Source of the DNA: Emydura subglobosa
Lineage: Eukaryota; Chordata; Testudines; Chelidae
Direction of reading: 5' to 3'
Length of the DNA stretch: 64,000 nt
Assembly: GCA_007922225.1 (NCBI GenBank)
Contig: ML679974.1
Coordinates: 7,519,988-7,583,987 of the forward strand
Positions 1 through 12,084 of the stretch are shown one piece after another; position 1 is the first letter of the stretch, and each line of letters starts with the position of its first letter. The notes under the pieces were generated by a model that saw only the letters and a program-made list of their open reading frames with translations, was not told where the DNA came from and ran no database searches. The position numbers and the translations under genes were made by a program.

Positions 1-3000
1 ATTTTAGGGTTCTGTATAGTTCCCACCACCATCCTGGTGGTTCTAGATTGTGAGGGGAATGTGGAGGAACCAACAACTGGGAAGCAACTGTGGGTGGGTG
101 GGGATGAGAGGGTACACAGGGAGCCATGTGGAGAACAAAAAGGAGGTGAAATGGAGAACAAAGGAAGACTTAAGTGTCTAAAGATGAGATATTACAATAC
201 ACACTTTCCTAATGCTTCCCCCCATATACAACAGCTTTAGTTATTACACGAACATTGATGTCATGATCATAAATGGGAAGGTACCTGGTCCACTGAACGC
301 TAATGTAGAGGTCCTCTGGGAGAAAGTTTGAGTATTCCTTGTTTTTCATAGGAGATGAGTAGATCAGGAAATAAGGGGAAGACCTAAAGAATTTCTACTT
401 CTGGCCATCTTGTGACTACGTTTTTTTAGAGAACAAGTGTTCTAAACAGTCGCCTGACAGTTTCAATTGAAACTGAAATAAACTGAATCACATCCAGTTC
501 TGGAAGCAAACACGTGTAATTAGAGAAAGCACATACGTAAGTTATGAAAATTTGGCCCTACAGTTTTCTTGAAGCTTTAAAAACTTGTTTCAAAGAAAGT
601 CTTGCAACAGGATCCAGTCTACTTTAAAACAGTTCCACCATAAAGCAGTGCCTCTGATCTGTACCACACACATTCCCATAAACGCCACAATGCAGAAACC
701 AAAACTTACAGTTCTTGTCATGCTTCAGGAATAGCCAATCTAGACATCCGATTATGTCAAATAGTTAAAATATACTACCATGAACTAGCTAATACAGTTC
801 AAATCGCTCAGCCTTTCCCATAGAGAAGGGGCTGAAGCAGGTGGTAACCTATAACACTACATTTGATTATGTGGCAGTGTTTGACTGCCTTTTGGCTTAA
901 TGTAATTTTTAAAAGGCTACCTTTAGCACACACTGAATTTAAATAAGCTGATGCTCAATGCAAGGATTTGAGAACAAATTAAGGGGTTAACTGATTTATG
1001 ATACCATGTTCTCCGACTATTATTTTTTTAGATGTAAATCAGAGAATCTTGCCTATGCAGAACACAAGTTGTCTGGAAGGAAATGTTAGAGTAACTAATG
1101 CAATTCAATAATACATATACAAGGGTCAATAGAGATGATGGCCTGTACTTTATTTACTTTGTCTTAGCACTGTACAGTACCTAACGATTTACTTTTACTT
1201 CTGAAAAGAAACTGGAGTAGCATCTATAAAACAGTCCAAAGATTAAGCGAGAGCTGCTCCGTTTTCCTAGATCTGGTAGACTGTTTCTTGCCTTGACTCC
1301 GAATCTTTGTTTTTACTGCAAAGGCCCTAATCTTCAAATAAAGTCCATGAAACTGCCAGCTAAGAAATCTAAAAGCCCTCTCATACTAAGCATAAATCGA
1401 GCATCTCACATATTAAATTAAGAGAGCTAGGTAGAAAAGGGAGATCAGTGGCTTTTCATAGGTCTCAACACCACTTGTGACAGTGAATGCTGTGCAGTTT
1501 TGGAGAGAGAGTCTCCGTGCAGGAACATGAAAGTTTTCTTCTCTACATATTTTGGGTAGAATTGTTCACTTGCCCAGACTAACCCATCGCTTCACGATGT
1601 ATATTTTTTGGAAGCAGAGAAATGAAAGCTCTAAAGAGCAATTACCCAGATACTTCAACCCCCCTCTACTTCCCAGACTCCTTTGTTCACACAGCTCCTC
1701 TCTCTCAATGGATTCTAACACAGCAATAGCTTCACAGATACATGATATAGCAAGGATAACTCAATAAGAATCAATGTGTATACTGGAATACTTCATTATC
1801 TTAAAGACTATTATTTGCTCGTAATAATAATCTAGACAACCGGAAAAACTGTAGGACTGAGCCCCACTTCTGTGAAACAGACATTAAAGATAGTTCCTTA
1901 AAGTGTCACTTTTTAAAATGATGTATTGAGGAAAAACACGTACTTAAATGTTTCTAATGTGCACCTATGTCCTCTTTGTTGCTCTACAAGTGCTGCTTTT
2001 CAGCCAGTTTTAGCAGGACAAGAGACAGTTGATAAGGTTTCATGTAGAGCCTCACATGTGGCCAAAATCTCATATAATATCCCAAATCTGAAAAATCTGA
2101 GTTTTGGTAAGAGTCTAACAGTTGGTAATGAGAATGATATGGAAAGCAACAGATTCTTGAATTCTGTCTAATGTATTCAGATAGAACGAGATGTAGAGGA
2201 ATGCAATCATTTTAAAAAGACTATGTAGATATGAACCTGGTGACTATGGGAATTGTGCAAGATAGACTGTGTCTGAGGAAGACATTAAAAATGGGTATCA
2301 AAAGAGCCTTGCAAGTCCAGATATCTGCTTTCAGTATGGCTTCCTGACTTACTTTGCAGAAACAGCTGCCTCCCTCTCCACAGGACTCTTGGTATCAGGA
2401 GGAATCCAGTGCGTGACTGACATGTAAAGTCATATGCCAACTGATGAAGTGGAAGGACATTTCTAGATATTATAGTACAGTTGAAAAGGGGCAGCTAGAC
2501 AGGAGCTCAAATGCTTTCATACAGTTTCTAAATTATGAAGAGAAAGCATTATTTGCTCCTAAAGCAATGTAACTTTATGTTTTACCCAGTGGTTATTAAG
2601 TCTGTCTGCATAAACCCTAAAGAATGGCATCTACCAGGCATGCGAAAGAATTCAAGCACCTTACATGATGTAACCACCACCAGAATCAAGTTGCCACCCA
2701 CATCTCCAGTTGCCCTATAATTTATTAATATGAACATTGACCTGATTATTGGTGTGCTTGCTGCATGAATGGTGGTTTAATTGGGGGGGGAAGAAACCAG
2801 GACCAAAATAATGGTTCAGGATAAGTCACTTCTCCACAAACACTTGAAGGTTGTTAGGAGACAATGCCATTACAGGAAGAAGCCCACCCAGAGGTTAAAG
2901 AACTACAACAGTTTAAAAAGGGACTCTCTCAAAAGGAGGGGGAGTAGTTATGGGGAACTAGAGAGCCCAAACCAAACATTCTATATCTTATCTTGGTTGT

Positions 3001-4755
3001 GGTTTTGCTATTGGAATCCTTTCAGTTTATAACCAAGTTTCTACTGTCATAGTAATGTACTCTTAAAATATTTCTTCAACTGAAGATGCCAATAATTTCT
3101 CTCCATGCACACCACTCTATTCCACCTGGTCCCACTTCCATCTCCCTACTTCAAGTTTTAATTTGCTCAGTCTCATGGGACAGTTGAACTAAGCTTTGCT
3201 TTAATAAACTTATTTTGTAGTCTACTTCTTGGCTGTGCCCATCATTTTCTAGTTTAAGGACGTTGCTCACAGATTTTTAGAAGACCCAAAGAATGGAAAA
3301 GTTTTAGGACTTATTGAGTAGAGAAGTCATAACAATACTTGAGATGCTGGTAATGTTTTACTCTGAGAGGATGAAGTGAGAGATGAGTATTAATTATCCA
3401 TCGTGAATAAATGTATTTTACCTGAGAAAGAAAGAAGTTATGAAAGCACTTGACAGCCAGCAATAAAAAAAAAAAAACCAAACAAAAAAGTAGTCCATTT
3501 AGGTATATGAATATTAGAACATGGACCAGTGTTAAATTAAAGTTAGCTAGGAGAAATGTTGTAAACTGATGCCTAGTGAGGGCTGGGGAAAAAGAAACCA
3601 GCTCCTAGGGTTTTGGGTCCACACCAAAACATTATGGCCATATAAAAATTCAAAACACCCAAATTCTGTAGCCAAATCAATTTATCTAAAGTTAATACAT
3701 GACACTTTCATACGGCAAGACCCATCCCATGAAGCACACCTCTAAACCACATTATCTCCTAGAAATAAAAATGATAGCTGTGCAGTACCAGTAATGGCTT
3801 CTCTCAAAAGTGCTACAGCTTTTCGTTTAAGGAATATTCTCCTATGAGAATGGCTTGAAAGATGCCCTCACTAGTAGTACAGGGAGCAATGAAAGCGGGC
3901 CAAAGTTTCAGTGATCCATTCAGGAAGAAATGCAGTCACCTGGCCTATTCCTGACCATTCAGGATGCTAAGCATACAAATTAAATTGGGAAACTGACTAA
4001 GAAGCAGGGCATTACTAAAAAGGAACAGATAAGAGGGTATATTGTCCAATTAAGAATGTCCTCTTCCTAGGAAAAAGGCATAGAGACAGTAGGGGTAAGA
4101 CAAACCGGCTCCCCAGAAGTAGAAAGCGGAACGCTAAACTGCCTTCCAGTGGCTGGGGAGCTCCAGGTTTCACAGACAAACTAAAAACATGAAAGACGCC
4201 ATCCATTCTTCCACCAACGGAAGGGCTTTTGTAAAAAGCCTTGTTTCCCTTCCTGAAGTCAGGTACGTATAGCTTTTCAACAGCATGTTCCAGAAGCTGG
4301 CTCTGAAGATACGGACCCCCCCCTCTCCCCCCCCAATCACCTTATTGGCACTGACTAGTAGATGAATGTTAAGTTTTTTGAGTACTTTAAGCAACATGGT
4401 TTAATGCTGAAGAAAAAGAATGTGGCCACGAGCGCATCCTAAACTCACTTTAGAGACCACTGCTGCAGAAGATACCAGTTTCAAAAATTCCTTTATTCCT
4501 TAATGCAGAAAAACTTTTGCCTGCACTTAAATTTTAACAATTGCAACACTTCTTAGCAATTACCTAATATGTAAACTACACACAACTCCTTCAGAGCAAG
4601 TGCCTTTACTCTAGGATGTTAGCTACACTTTCACTACCAGTGTAATCAGAGAAGGTAGTCCCAAATAAATCCCAAAGCTTAACAAAAAGGTATGTTCCTC
4701 ATTAAAGATTCCCACCCATCTTTGAGAAATAAATATTGAAAAAGATTAATGTTAC
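1..4755 (-). other. HAPSTR1: HAPSTR1 intron 3 (partial)
   Basis: This runs from the exon 3 donor to the left edge. I looked on the minus strand for the last exon (expected to encode a Ser/Gly-rich C-terminus with LHDVDLNTFISEEM and a basic end) and did not find it, so the 3' acceptor should lie outside the window. The sequence is AT-rich with no convincing repeat boundaries. A TTTATT at 4492-4497 is AATAAA in the sense of the gene. Confidence 0.8.
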
Positions 4756-5031
4756 CATGCAGAGCTATGGCTTCACGGAAGGGCTGCAAATCAGTCTCTA
4801 CAGATGAGCTTGTTTCTGTTGAAGCAGCTCGGTTAGGGGATACTACAGTCAGTCTTGGGGGAGCTCTAGAGTTTCGTGGAGGAGGAACTTTTCCACATAG
4901 GAAGCTGATCAAATCTTCTCTACGAATAGTTCTTCTGCGTTTTTTAACCCAAGCTAACACATCCTTATTGCGACGCTGATAGCCAATTTGAATTCCTACA
5001 TCAAAGCTTCGTTGATGGGCATCCACGCTTT
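4756..5031 (-). CDS. HAPSTR1: HAPSTR1 coding exon 3
   Basis: The acceptor TTTTTTCAG lies just before 5031 and the donor GTAACA starts at 4755. The exon encodes residues 103-194, beginning ESVDAHQRSFDVGIQIGYQ. It continues with the basic KKRRRTIRRED segment, the LISFLCGKVPPPRNSRAPPR stretch and a Ser/Thr-rich tail that ends at ALHG. Reading past the donor adds about 26 intron-encoded residues before a stop at 4679; that reading is treated as intron. The phase is correct for the missing last exon. Confidence 0.96.
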
Positions 5032-8000
5032 CTGAAAAAAACAAGACAAAGAATGTTCTTAAGTGTTACAGTGGAAGCAGAATAATTACTCTGTTGCTTG
5101 CTTGTCCATAAGGGTTACTGTGAGCCTGATTAGACAGGACTGAGATTGGAAAAGACCCCACAGAGCCAAGTTCCCCCCTCACATTCAGTTCAGAGTAACA
5201 CTTATGGAACATCTTCAATAGACACAATCAAAACCAAACTTTGGTATTATGCAAACTTAAAAGTTGACTTTGCAGAGGAAAATTTATATCCTATACGTAT
5301 TAATTAACTGTTAGACAGGGATTGTCTTTTTTCAACATTTGTATATGACTCAACACTGCAGCTCCTAATCCCAACTTGGTTTTTATACTGCTATCACAAA
5401 TATTTGCTATCAATAAGCGAAGACTGATTATACTCATGGATTTTGATGTAAAGGACCAGAGAGCTGTGTTTCAGTTAAGTTAGTATTTAAAAGTGAAACA
5501 TTTGACGATATTATCAAATCTAAAGTCAATGTACACAAGTTTAAGAGTGATTTCTGATATTACACTTGATCAAGTCCCCCTAAGGAGTGTTGGTTTTTTT
5601 ATGCTCCCTTTTAAAATGATTCTCTTTCACTGTGTGCAAGAATAGCCACACAAATTAAGGAAACAAGCTAAACACAAAATGCTATCAAACAAAATCTCTT
5701 GTCCTACTCTAGGTAAACAATTTTCAGAAGTGTGATTTCTTTAGAAAGCATCCCTCGAGTTTCAAGCCAGCCATGCATAACTAAGTACTTTAGCAATGTT
5801 ACAAGTTTCAGTTTTTGTAAATTGTCTCCCCGATTTATTCTATTTATGTATTTGATAATCCATGAAGGCATAGTTTTTAAAAGCCTTTCCCGCATTTTAA
5901 GTGCAAAACCCAGTATAAGTTTAGTGCACAAAATCTTAGATGGGAACTCAGTGAAGTGTTAGCTCTCCTATGAAGTTGAATTTCATTCTGGATACTGACA
6001 TGAGCTGTCACCCTGTGCATTCCACTTTGTTATTTTCTACTAGATCCTTTAGATCATTTGATCCTCTTTAGAGGAGTTTCTAACAATTCTGAGGAACAAG
6101 TCTAAGCTACATCAGTAAGTTACTGAGGTCACAGAGTTTATGTAGGACGAACAATGTTCTGTACTCATTAATTGTGCTCATTCTACTGTTTCTGCCATAG
6201 CAGTTGCTTCTCAGAGCTTTGCCAACAATTATTTCAGCATATGAACAAGTAAAGACAACCATGTTTGTTCTTGCTCCATAATGAAGACCTGAAACTAAAT
6301 GTTGGAAAGTCCACTCCAATTTCCTTTCCTTGATCTTTCTGATAAAATACATTTAAGAACTTGGCAATGCTCCCTAAATGAGTGTTTCTGAAGCTTTGGT
6401 GTTTTTCCCGATAGAGAAAACACTAATGAACAAAGAGTCATATGCCTAAACCATGTCATTAGCCCCTCCATATTTGTTTATTGAAATAATTCACACAGAT
6501 TTCTCACTGAAACAGCCTAATACATCATTTATCTGTGAGCCAGCTTCCAAATTTGTGTTTTGGAGTGTTTTTTTGTTTTGTTTTTTTAAGAACACATAGT
6601 ATACAAAAAATCTTCTCAAGTGAAGTTAGACTAATTGGCCATATTACATTTGAGAACCAAGGTGAGCAGAACATTCATTTAAGATTTGTTTACAAGTCAC
6701 TTTCCAAAAGGCACTATTACATGATCAGTGTTTAAAAAAAAAAAAAAAGGGTGTTTATACCATGACAAGTTGGAATGCTTCAGCCATCAGAGTTTAAAAA
6801 TAAGCAGCACTTCAAACTGTTTCTAGTTAAAGCTTTGGGGCATAGTATTTGCCAAATATGGTTTGGATGTGTTTAGTGTATAAAGTGTAGAGGAAAAAAA
6901 ATAGAATTTTACATCCTTTACAATTAAAATACTTGAAATGGTAAGCCTCTGAAAGATTCCTCCTCCATTTTAATATTTTGATGTCCAAGCCTAATAGCCA
7001 TTATTCAAACAGGATGCTCAATTCACACTGTTACAAGGAACACCAAAAGATTATAGTAAGAGAAACAAACAACTCTTCTCTCCATTTACCAGATGCATTT
7101 GGCAGTATTTTGCCTGATCATAAACATAATATTTATATTGATTTTATCACACAGCTAAAGCTAAACATTTTTGAAGACTAGGAAAATAAGAGATTCCAAA
7201 AGCTGATGGAAGGACTGATGCAGACTTACTTATGGAAATTACTATGAACTGTAAACTAGTTTGCAAATTTGACAGTGTTCCTTTAATTGCTTGCCAGGAT
7301 TACTTTCAACACAGAAAAGTAAGAAGACAGAACAAAGTCCACTTAACGCCACCAAGGTTAAGTGCAGTCTACACTATGAAAGTGGCCTGCAGCTGCAATT
7401 GGTTAACAATGGGCTTACCACGAACTCCAGTCATATGGTGAACACATTTGGCTGTTAGTGTAGATGGGACACTTACATGCCTTGCCTTCACTACGTTTTA
7501 AAAGCAGTTTTAATACATTAATATAGTGTAGACCAGGCAACTGTAGTTTTAACACATAGCTGGTCAAGATCAATTCTACACTCCCCCTAAGGTTTAGCTC
7601 CATCACCTAAGACTACAAATAACTAGAACCATTGTGTTAAAACTAAAACTGATTTGTCTAAACCAACATCTAATATCCTAATGAAAATAATACTCCTTTT
7701 TCCTAATGAAGTCACAACCAATAAGATTTCTAGACATCACATTGAAATAGGTCTCTAGCACACTTTCTGAAATGGTAGTGAAAAGTTTTGTCCTTTCTGA
7801 ACAAGCAGCCAAACAATTTTCAGAGCAAAATGAATAGGGTCTGGAAGACAATTAGTGAGCAACACACACCCATTTTCTTTGTTTAGATGAACACTGGCCA
7901 CCAACCTAAAATACGCTTGATGCCCAATGCTGCAACTAATTGGAAGATATTTAAGAAAAAGTGATTAAATGCTAAACGCTGAGTCATATTTAAGAGTCAC

Positions 8001-11000
8001 AGCTATATGCAGATGAATTGAGGTGTGAAGGAGAACTGAACAGACTTGAAAAACATTGTTTTATTGCTTATTCAGATCTCATTGTGGCCAGATCTGTCAG
8101 GAAATTTTGTTTTTTAAAAAGATGCCAATAGTCTGTTACCAAGGTAAAATTGGCTTTAATTATATTTAACAGATGTTCTTGATGTAAGCGGTTTGAGATT
8201 CTTGATGAGTTGTACAATATTCCTTTGATGACTTTTTTGCAGCTTCTTATGAAGCACATTACTATCAAAGATGTGGGAGGCAATCAAAACAAACCAAGTT
8301 TGAAAGAGCAACAAGAATGTTTAGGTCTTTTTAGTATTATGTCAGTGTTTAACATGATTCTACCCTGCTAGCTGTCCTAGTGCATAGCTTTATTCAGAGG
8401 GATTCTGTCCATTTGAAATGTAGGCAATTTAATGTAATGCATTAAAAAGTCAGGAGTTTTAAAACACCTGAAATATCTTGTGTGTGTGTCATTCTACAAC
8501 CCTATTTTCTTTTGACATGTTTTCTCTGTCTCAGAGACAGTCCTGGTCTACACTTTGAATTTAGATGGAGCTTGCTACCTTGTTCACAGGTGTGAAAAAT
8601 TCACACCCCCTGAATACAACAGTTCAACCAATCTAATCCCACAAGCAGATGGATGGAAAAATTCTTTTGTTGATCTCAGAACTGCTGCTCAGGGAGGTCG
8701 ATTACCAACATTAACAGAAACACCCCTTCCATCAACATAGTAAGCATCTATGCTATGGTGCTACAGAGCCCACAATGCAGACATGGTTGCAGCCAATAAG
8801 ATTTGTATAGAGGAAACAGTAAAACTGACTTTTGACAAAGGCTGTGAAATGCACAAGAAGAACCTAAAAATACTCATAGGAATATCCAGTGGTACTTGGA
8901 AGAAAAGCAGGTAAAAGTTTTCAGAGAGGTGGGTAGTTTAATGACTATCCACTTGAATGATCTTGTTCATATCTGAACCAGATCATTTTAATTTAATGAT
9001 AAATGTACTTTCAAGTTACTCCATTAAAAAAACATGGCAGAACAAGGCCATGAATTTATTTTTTCTTGCAAAACTTTGAATCAAATTCTTTATATAAATC
9101 TAAGCAGTCCTTCTTAATAAGGGGAGGTGCTCTGAAGAGCCACAAATCAATAAGAAACCAGATTATCAAAATCTACATATAGGCAGTAGATATTCTAGCC
9201 AGATCATAGCTTTGATGTACACAACAGCTCCTATTTATCAAGTAGTGATAGAGGAGCAAGTGGAAGCTTAGGTGTAGTTTGACTGTCATCAAGGAAATAT
9301 AGCTGATTAACACTCAGTAGCTGCCAAGTCAAACCTATGACTAGCATTTCTAGCTACTCCTTCAGGCCCACATTCCATTTAGAGAACTACACAGCAGCAG
9401 AAATTACAAGTCTATTTCACTCTCTCTTCATGGATGGTCTACTATCAGAAATTGTACACTGCTAAACTCATCTCAGTCATTTGAAACCAATCCATGGATT
9501 GACAAATCAGCATATATCTGATTCCATTTAGAATTCTAGACATTAGGAGAAACAAATATGCAGCTAACAAAATCATGTAAGAACAAAAACTCAAGCAAAA
9601 GGGTAGTTTATTTAGGGTTCTCCTTTTTTAAAGGCTCTGCTCTTGACTCATCACCATTAGTGAACAAACAGTGGTAATGAGAGCCACACCACCATAGTTT
9701 TCATTGTTCAGAAGGCTGATTTGGGCTAAAGTCACTGAATGTTTTTGTTCCTATCAGGATCATCCTGCAACAATGACCTCTAAGTATCTTTTCCAATCAG
9801 AGGCTAGAGATCTATAGTTAAACTCAGTGTATCTTTGCAGAAAAACTGTCATACTACTCTGTCAGTAACACTTTAGGAATAGAATTTTTGACAGAGGTCC
9901 TAATCAAATTGCTAAACATGACTTAGTATTTTTGTGCATCATAGATGTCCAACAGGTTCTGTCTGTATATTACAATATTCATGAAAGTTAACTTTCCCCA
10001 TTCACCTTGGACACCTTAAGTAATCACTTAAAAATGTCAGCATTAATTTAACTGGTACCCTAAGAGCCCCTAATAAAGAGTGAGCATCACTGTCAAAGAC
10101 CCAAATGTAAAACACTGGCAGACACTAAACCTTAGAAGCTATGCTTACTAACAGAACTCTGAAGTTTGTATCTGAAACAAAGTCTACCTTTAGACCAACA
10201 TATTTTAAAAGCTAGAAGTTTACACAAAGGTGTAACATTAAAAAATTATGCTATGGCCTGCTGAGCTTTTCAGAATGAAATGCACATGTTCAGAGCTTCC
10301 TTTTGCAAGAGCCTAGGAGTGGAACAACTTTAGTTGTTAGTCATCCACATGAGCCAACATGGAAGAAAGTTAACTGCTGCCAAACTACAGTGGCCCAGAA
10401 AAGGTTGCAAGATTCAGGAAGCAGCCTGGATTTTATGAGTAAGGCTGCGCTTGGGAGGAGGGTTGGGGTAGCGCCTGGCCGGGCAGCCCTTACCTTTGTA
10501 GAGGTTGGTGACTGCGGTGGCGGCGTTCTGGAACGGGACCCAGAGGGAGAGCCCCGGCTGCTGGCACACCCGGTCTGCAGGGAGGGAAGGACAGACACAC
10601 ACGCTGTTTATTTTGGAGACACTAACTCTGAACGGCCATGTTAGGTTTCGCCATTTTGTTCAGCCTCCCGAAGGCTACCCCGGACCAGGGTGGGGCTGGG
10701 CCGACCGCGCCCGCTACCCGGAACCGGCTGAGGCGACGGTGCCCCGGGACTACCGGGGAAGCGCCCTGACCTGCCCTGCCCCCCTCGCCGCAGCGCCCAG
10801 TGCACAATGGGGCCGGCCCCGCGCTCGCCATTTTGTCGGTGCCTCTTCCCTGGGCTGGGAGGCAGGAGCCGCCTCCGGGAGAACTCGGTCCCCGGCTGTC
10901 CTCACCCGCCGAGCAGCCCAAAGAACCACAGGGTTCCCTATCTTCCCCCCGCCTCCAGGGGTGGGTCTCGGCGGTGGGACCCAGCCCCTCGCTCCCCCAA

Positions 11001-11829
11001 GCGGCCGATGAGCGCTCCCGGGACTGAGTCGGCTCCTCCCCGCACACCCAAGGGCCCCCTCGCCGCCATCCCGGGGCCGACCGCCGATCCCTTCCGCTCC
11101 CCCCCTCCCCCGCCATTTTGGACGATTTCTGCGGAGTGGCCTAGGCTCTCTATACGGCTGGAGTCCTGGGAAGCGGCGGCCGTGGAAGGAGACAAGAGCA
11201 GCGGGTTTCCCCGGGGCTGTCCCCTCCCGATGGGGGGCTGGAAGGGTGATTTCCAGGGCAGCGGCGGAGGCGGCGGCTCCACCTTACGCCATTTTGTTTT
11301 CCCGTCCGCCTCCATGGATGGGTGCGGGCCCCCCTGCTCCTCACACTGCCCGGGGGACCCCCGACGCCACAGCCCCTATGCGGAGCCGCGTCCCCATCCC
11401 CGCCGGCTTCCCCTGGGCCCTACCCCGGCCCCCGCACGCCTTCCTCGCAGAGTTCCTGCCTCGGCCTCAGCCAGCTTCCCGGGAAAGCCTCCCCGTCATA
11501 GCGCCCCCTCCCTCCCATGCTCTACGGCTGCCCCGGCCCGGCCCGGCCCGGCCCACCTCACGCCGGGTGCCCTGCAGCCCTGTCCGGGCCCAGCTCCGCT
11601 CACCCTTGTAGAGCTGCGCCACGGCGGTGGCCGAGTTCTGGAAGAGATGCCACAGCTTCTGCTGCTTGTGCTCGGGCTGCGCGGCGGCCGCCGCCTCCTC
11701 CTGCAGCTCCGGGGCCAACGCCTCCTCCTGCTCGGCCTCGGCCAGGCACTGTCGCTCCCACTTGCTAAACCAGTGCTCGGGCCCGTGCTCCTGGATCTCG
11801 GCCTCGCCCTCCTCTTTCTTGTCCTCCAT
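4756..11829 (-). CDS. HAPSTR1: HAPSTR1 (C16orf72/TAPR1), coding exons 1-3, 3' end outside window
   Basis: The spliced coding sequence is complement(join(4756..5031,10494..10574,11604..11829)), 583 nt, about 194 residues of a protein that is about 275 residues in human. HAPSTR1 binds the giant E3 ligase HUWE1 and tunes stress and p53 responses in nucleus and cytoplasm (established for the human protein). All introns are phase 1 with GT-AG ends: donors at 11603-11602, 10493-10492 and 4755-4754, acceptors at 10576-10575 and 5033-5032. The N-terminus is acidic (MEDKKEEGEAEIQEHGPEHW), followed by an alanine/glutamate-rich stretch, two related LW..FQN..ATAV..LYK modules (residues 59-75 and 86-102), a basic segment KKRRRTIRR (residues 132-140) and a Ser/Thr-rich part up to ALHG. 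No frameshift or internal stop is present. The final exon (about 80 residues in human) was not found at 1-4755. The mammalian retrocopy HAPSTR2 is excluded because introns are present. Confidence 0.96.
7361..7538. mobile_element. Short inverted-repeat DNA element
   Basis: A perfect 11-bp inverted repeat GTCTACACTAT (7367-7377) and ATAGTGTAGAC (7523-7533) brackets about 145 bp with no coding. The termini resemble the GTCTACAC-type ends of other elements in this window. A clear target duplication was not seen. Confidence 0.5.
8541..8786. mobile_element. GTCTACAC-type non-autonomous DNA element, copy 1
   Basis: Begins TCCTGGTCTACAC and ends near GCAGACATGG. Inside is the short hairpin GGTGTGAAAAATTCACACC (8590-8608), shared with the copies at 22971, 24722 and 35818. 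The small open frame across it is not a gene. Confidence 0.65.
10494..10574 (-). CDS. HAPSTR1: HAPSTR1 coding exon 2 (81 nt)
   Basis: The acceptor CTGCAG ends at 10575 and the donor GTAAGG starts at 10493. With the carried base it encodes DRVCQQPGLSLWVPFQNAATAV then TNLYK (residues 76-102), which agrees with the vertebrate HAPSTR1 sequence. The second half closely resembles the end of exon 1, with the same residue order and the same exon-end phase, so exon 2 looks like an ancient duplicate of the end of exon 1. Confidence 0.95.
10649..10658 (-). promoter_or_regulatory. YY1-type site 1 in intron 1
   Basis: CAAAATGGCG on the gene's sense strand matches the YY1 core (AAnATGGCG). Confidence 0.65.
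10826..10835 (-). promoter_or_regulatory. YY1-type site 2 in intron 1
   Basis: Identical sense-strand decamer CAAAATGGCG, 177 bp from site 1, in the same orientation. Confidence 0.65.
11111..11120 (-). promoter_or_regulatory. YY1-type site 3 in intron 1
   Basis: Identical decamer in the same orientation, 285 bp from site 2. Confidence 0.65.
11287..11296 (-). promoter_or_regulatory. YY1-type site 4 in intron 1
   Basis: Identical decamer in the same orientation, 176 bp from site 3. Confidence 0.65.
11604..11829 (-). CDS. HAPSTR1: HAPSTR1 coding exon 1
   Basis: The start ATG is at 11829-11827 in a favourable context (A at -3, G at +4) and gives the family N-terminus MEDKKEEGE. The exon codes residues 1-75 plus one base and ends after LYK with donor GTGAGC at 11603. 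The acidic first 35 residues include the conserved EHWFSKWERQCLAEAE. The QEEAAAAAQPEHKQQKLW stretch and an FQNSATAVAQLYK module follow. GC content is very high because the exon sits inside the CpG island. Confidence 0.96.
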
Positions 11830-11944
11830 CCTCCGGCCGGCTCCGCGCCGCCGCCGCCTCGCCCAGACCCCCGTCACAGGGCAGCGCGCTCGCCTCCCCT
11901 CCCCGCCGGCGGCCAGCCGGGCTGCTGCAGGGCCCGGGCCGCTC

Positions 11945-11959
11945 CTACCTAACCCCCAT
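11945..11959 (-). other. Minimal upstream ORF in HAPSTR1 5' leader
   Basis: An ATG at 11959-11957 with A at -3 and G at +4 opens a four-codon frame (MGVR) that stops at 11947-11945, 115 nt before the main start. If transcription starts above 12163, a longer in-frame ATG would give a 72-codon upstream ORF ending at the same stop. Whether it is translated is not known. Confidence 0.5.
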
Positions 11960-12084
11960 GTTCTTAGCCGCCGCCGCTCGCCCCCACCTCCAACCCCTCC
12001 GCCGGCTCCAAACACACTGAGCCGCAGACGCCGCCCCAATCCCAGTAAAACCCCAGGAAAGGCAGCTGCCGAACCTGCTGTCAA

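Larger units (their letters stand above)
5032..10493 (-). other. HAPSTR1: HAPSTR1 intron 2
   Basis: A 5.46-kb AT-rich intron between exon 3 and exon 2. It carries two short non-autonomous DNA-element copies (7361-7538 and 8541-8786) and an A-run near 6733-6748. No other exon with family similarity was seen. Open frames inside it are short and look like chance. Confidence 0.85.
10575..11603 (-). other. HAPSTR1: HAPSTR1 intron 1 (CpG-rich)
   Basis: A 1029-bp GC-rich intron that is part of the promoter CpG island. It has four identical CAAAATGGCG decamers on the sense strand. The long open frames in all six phases here come from low stop-codon density in GC-rich sequence and are not genes. Confidence 0.9.

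Noticed and set aside
1..4755. Last coding exon of HAPSTR1 expected on the minus strand
   Set aside because: I searched for its characteristic segments and saw none. It should lie outside the window.
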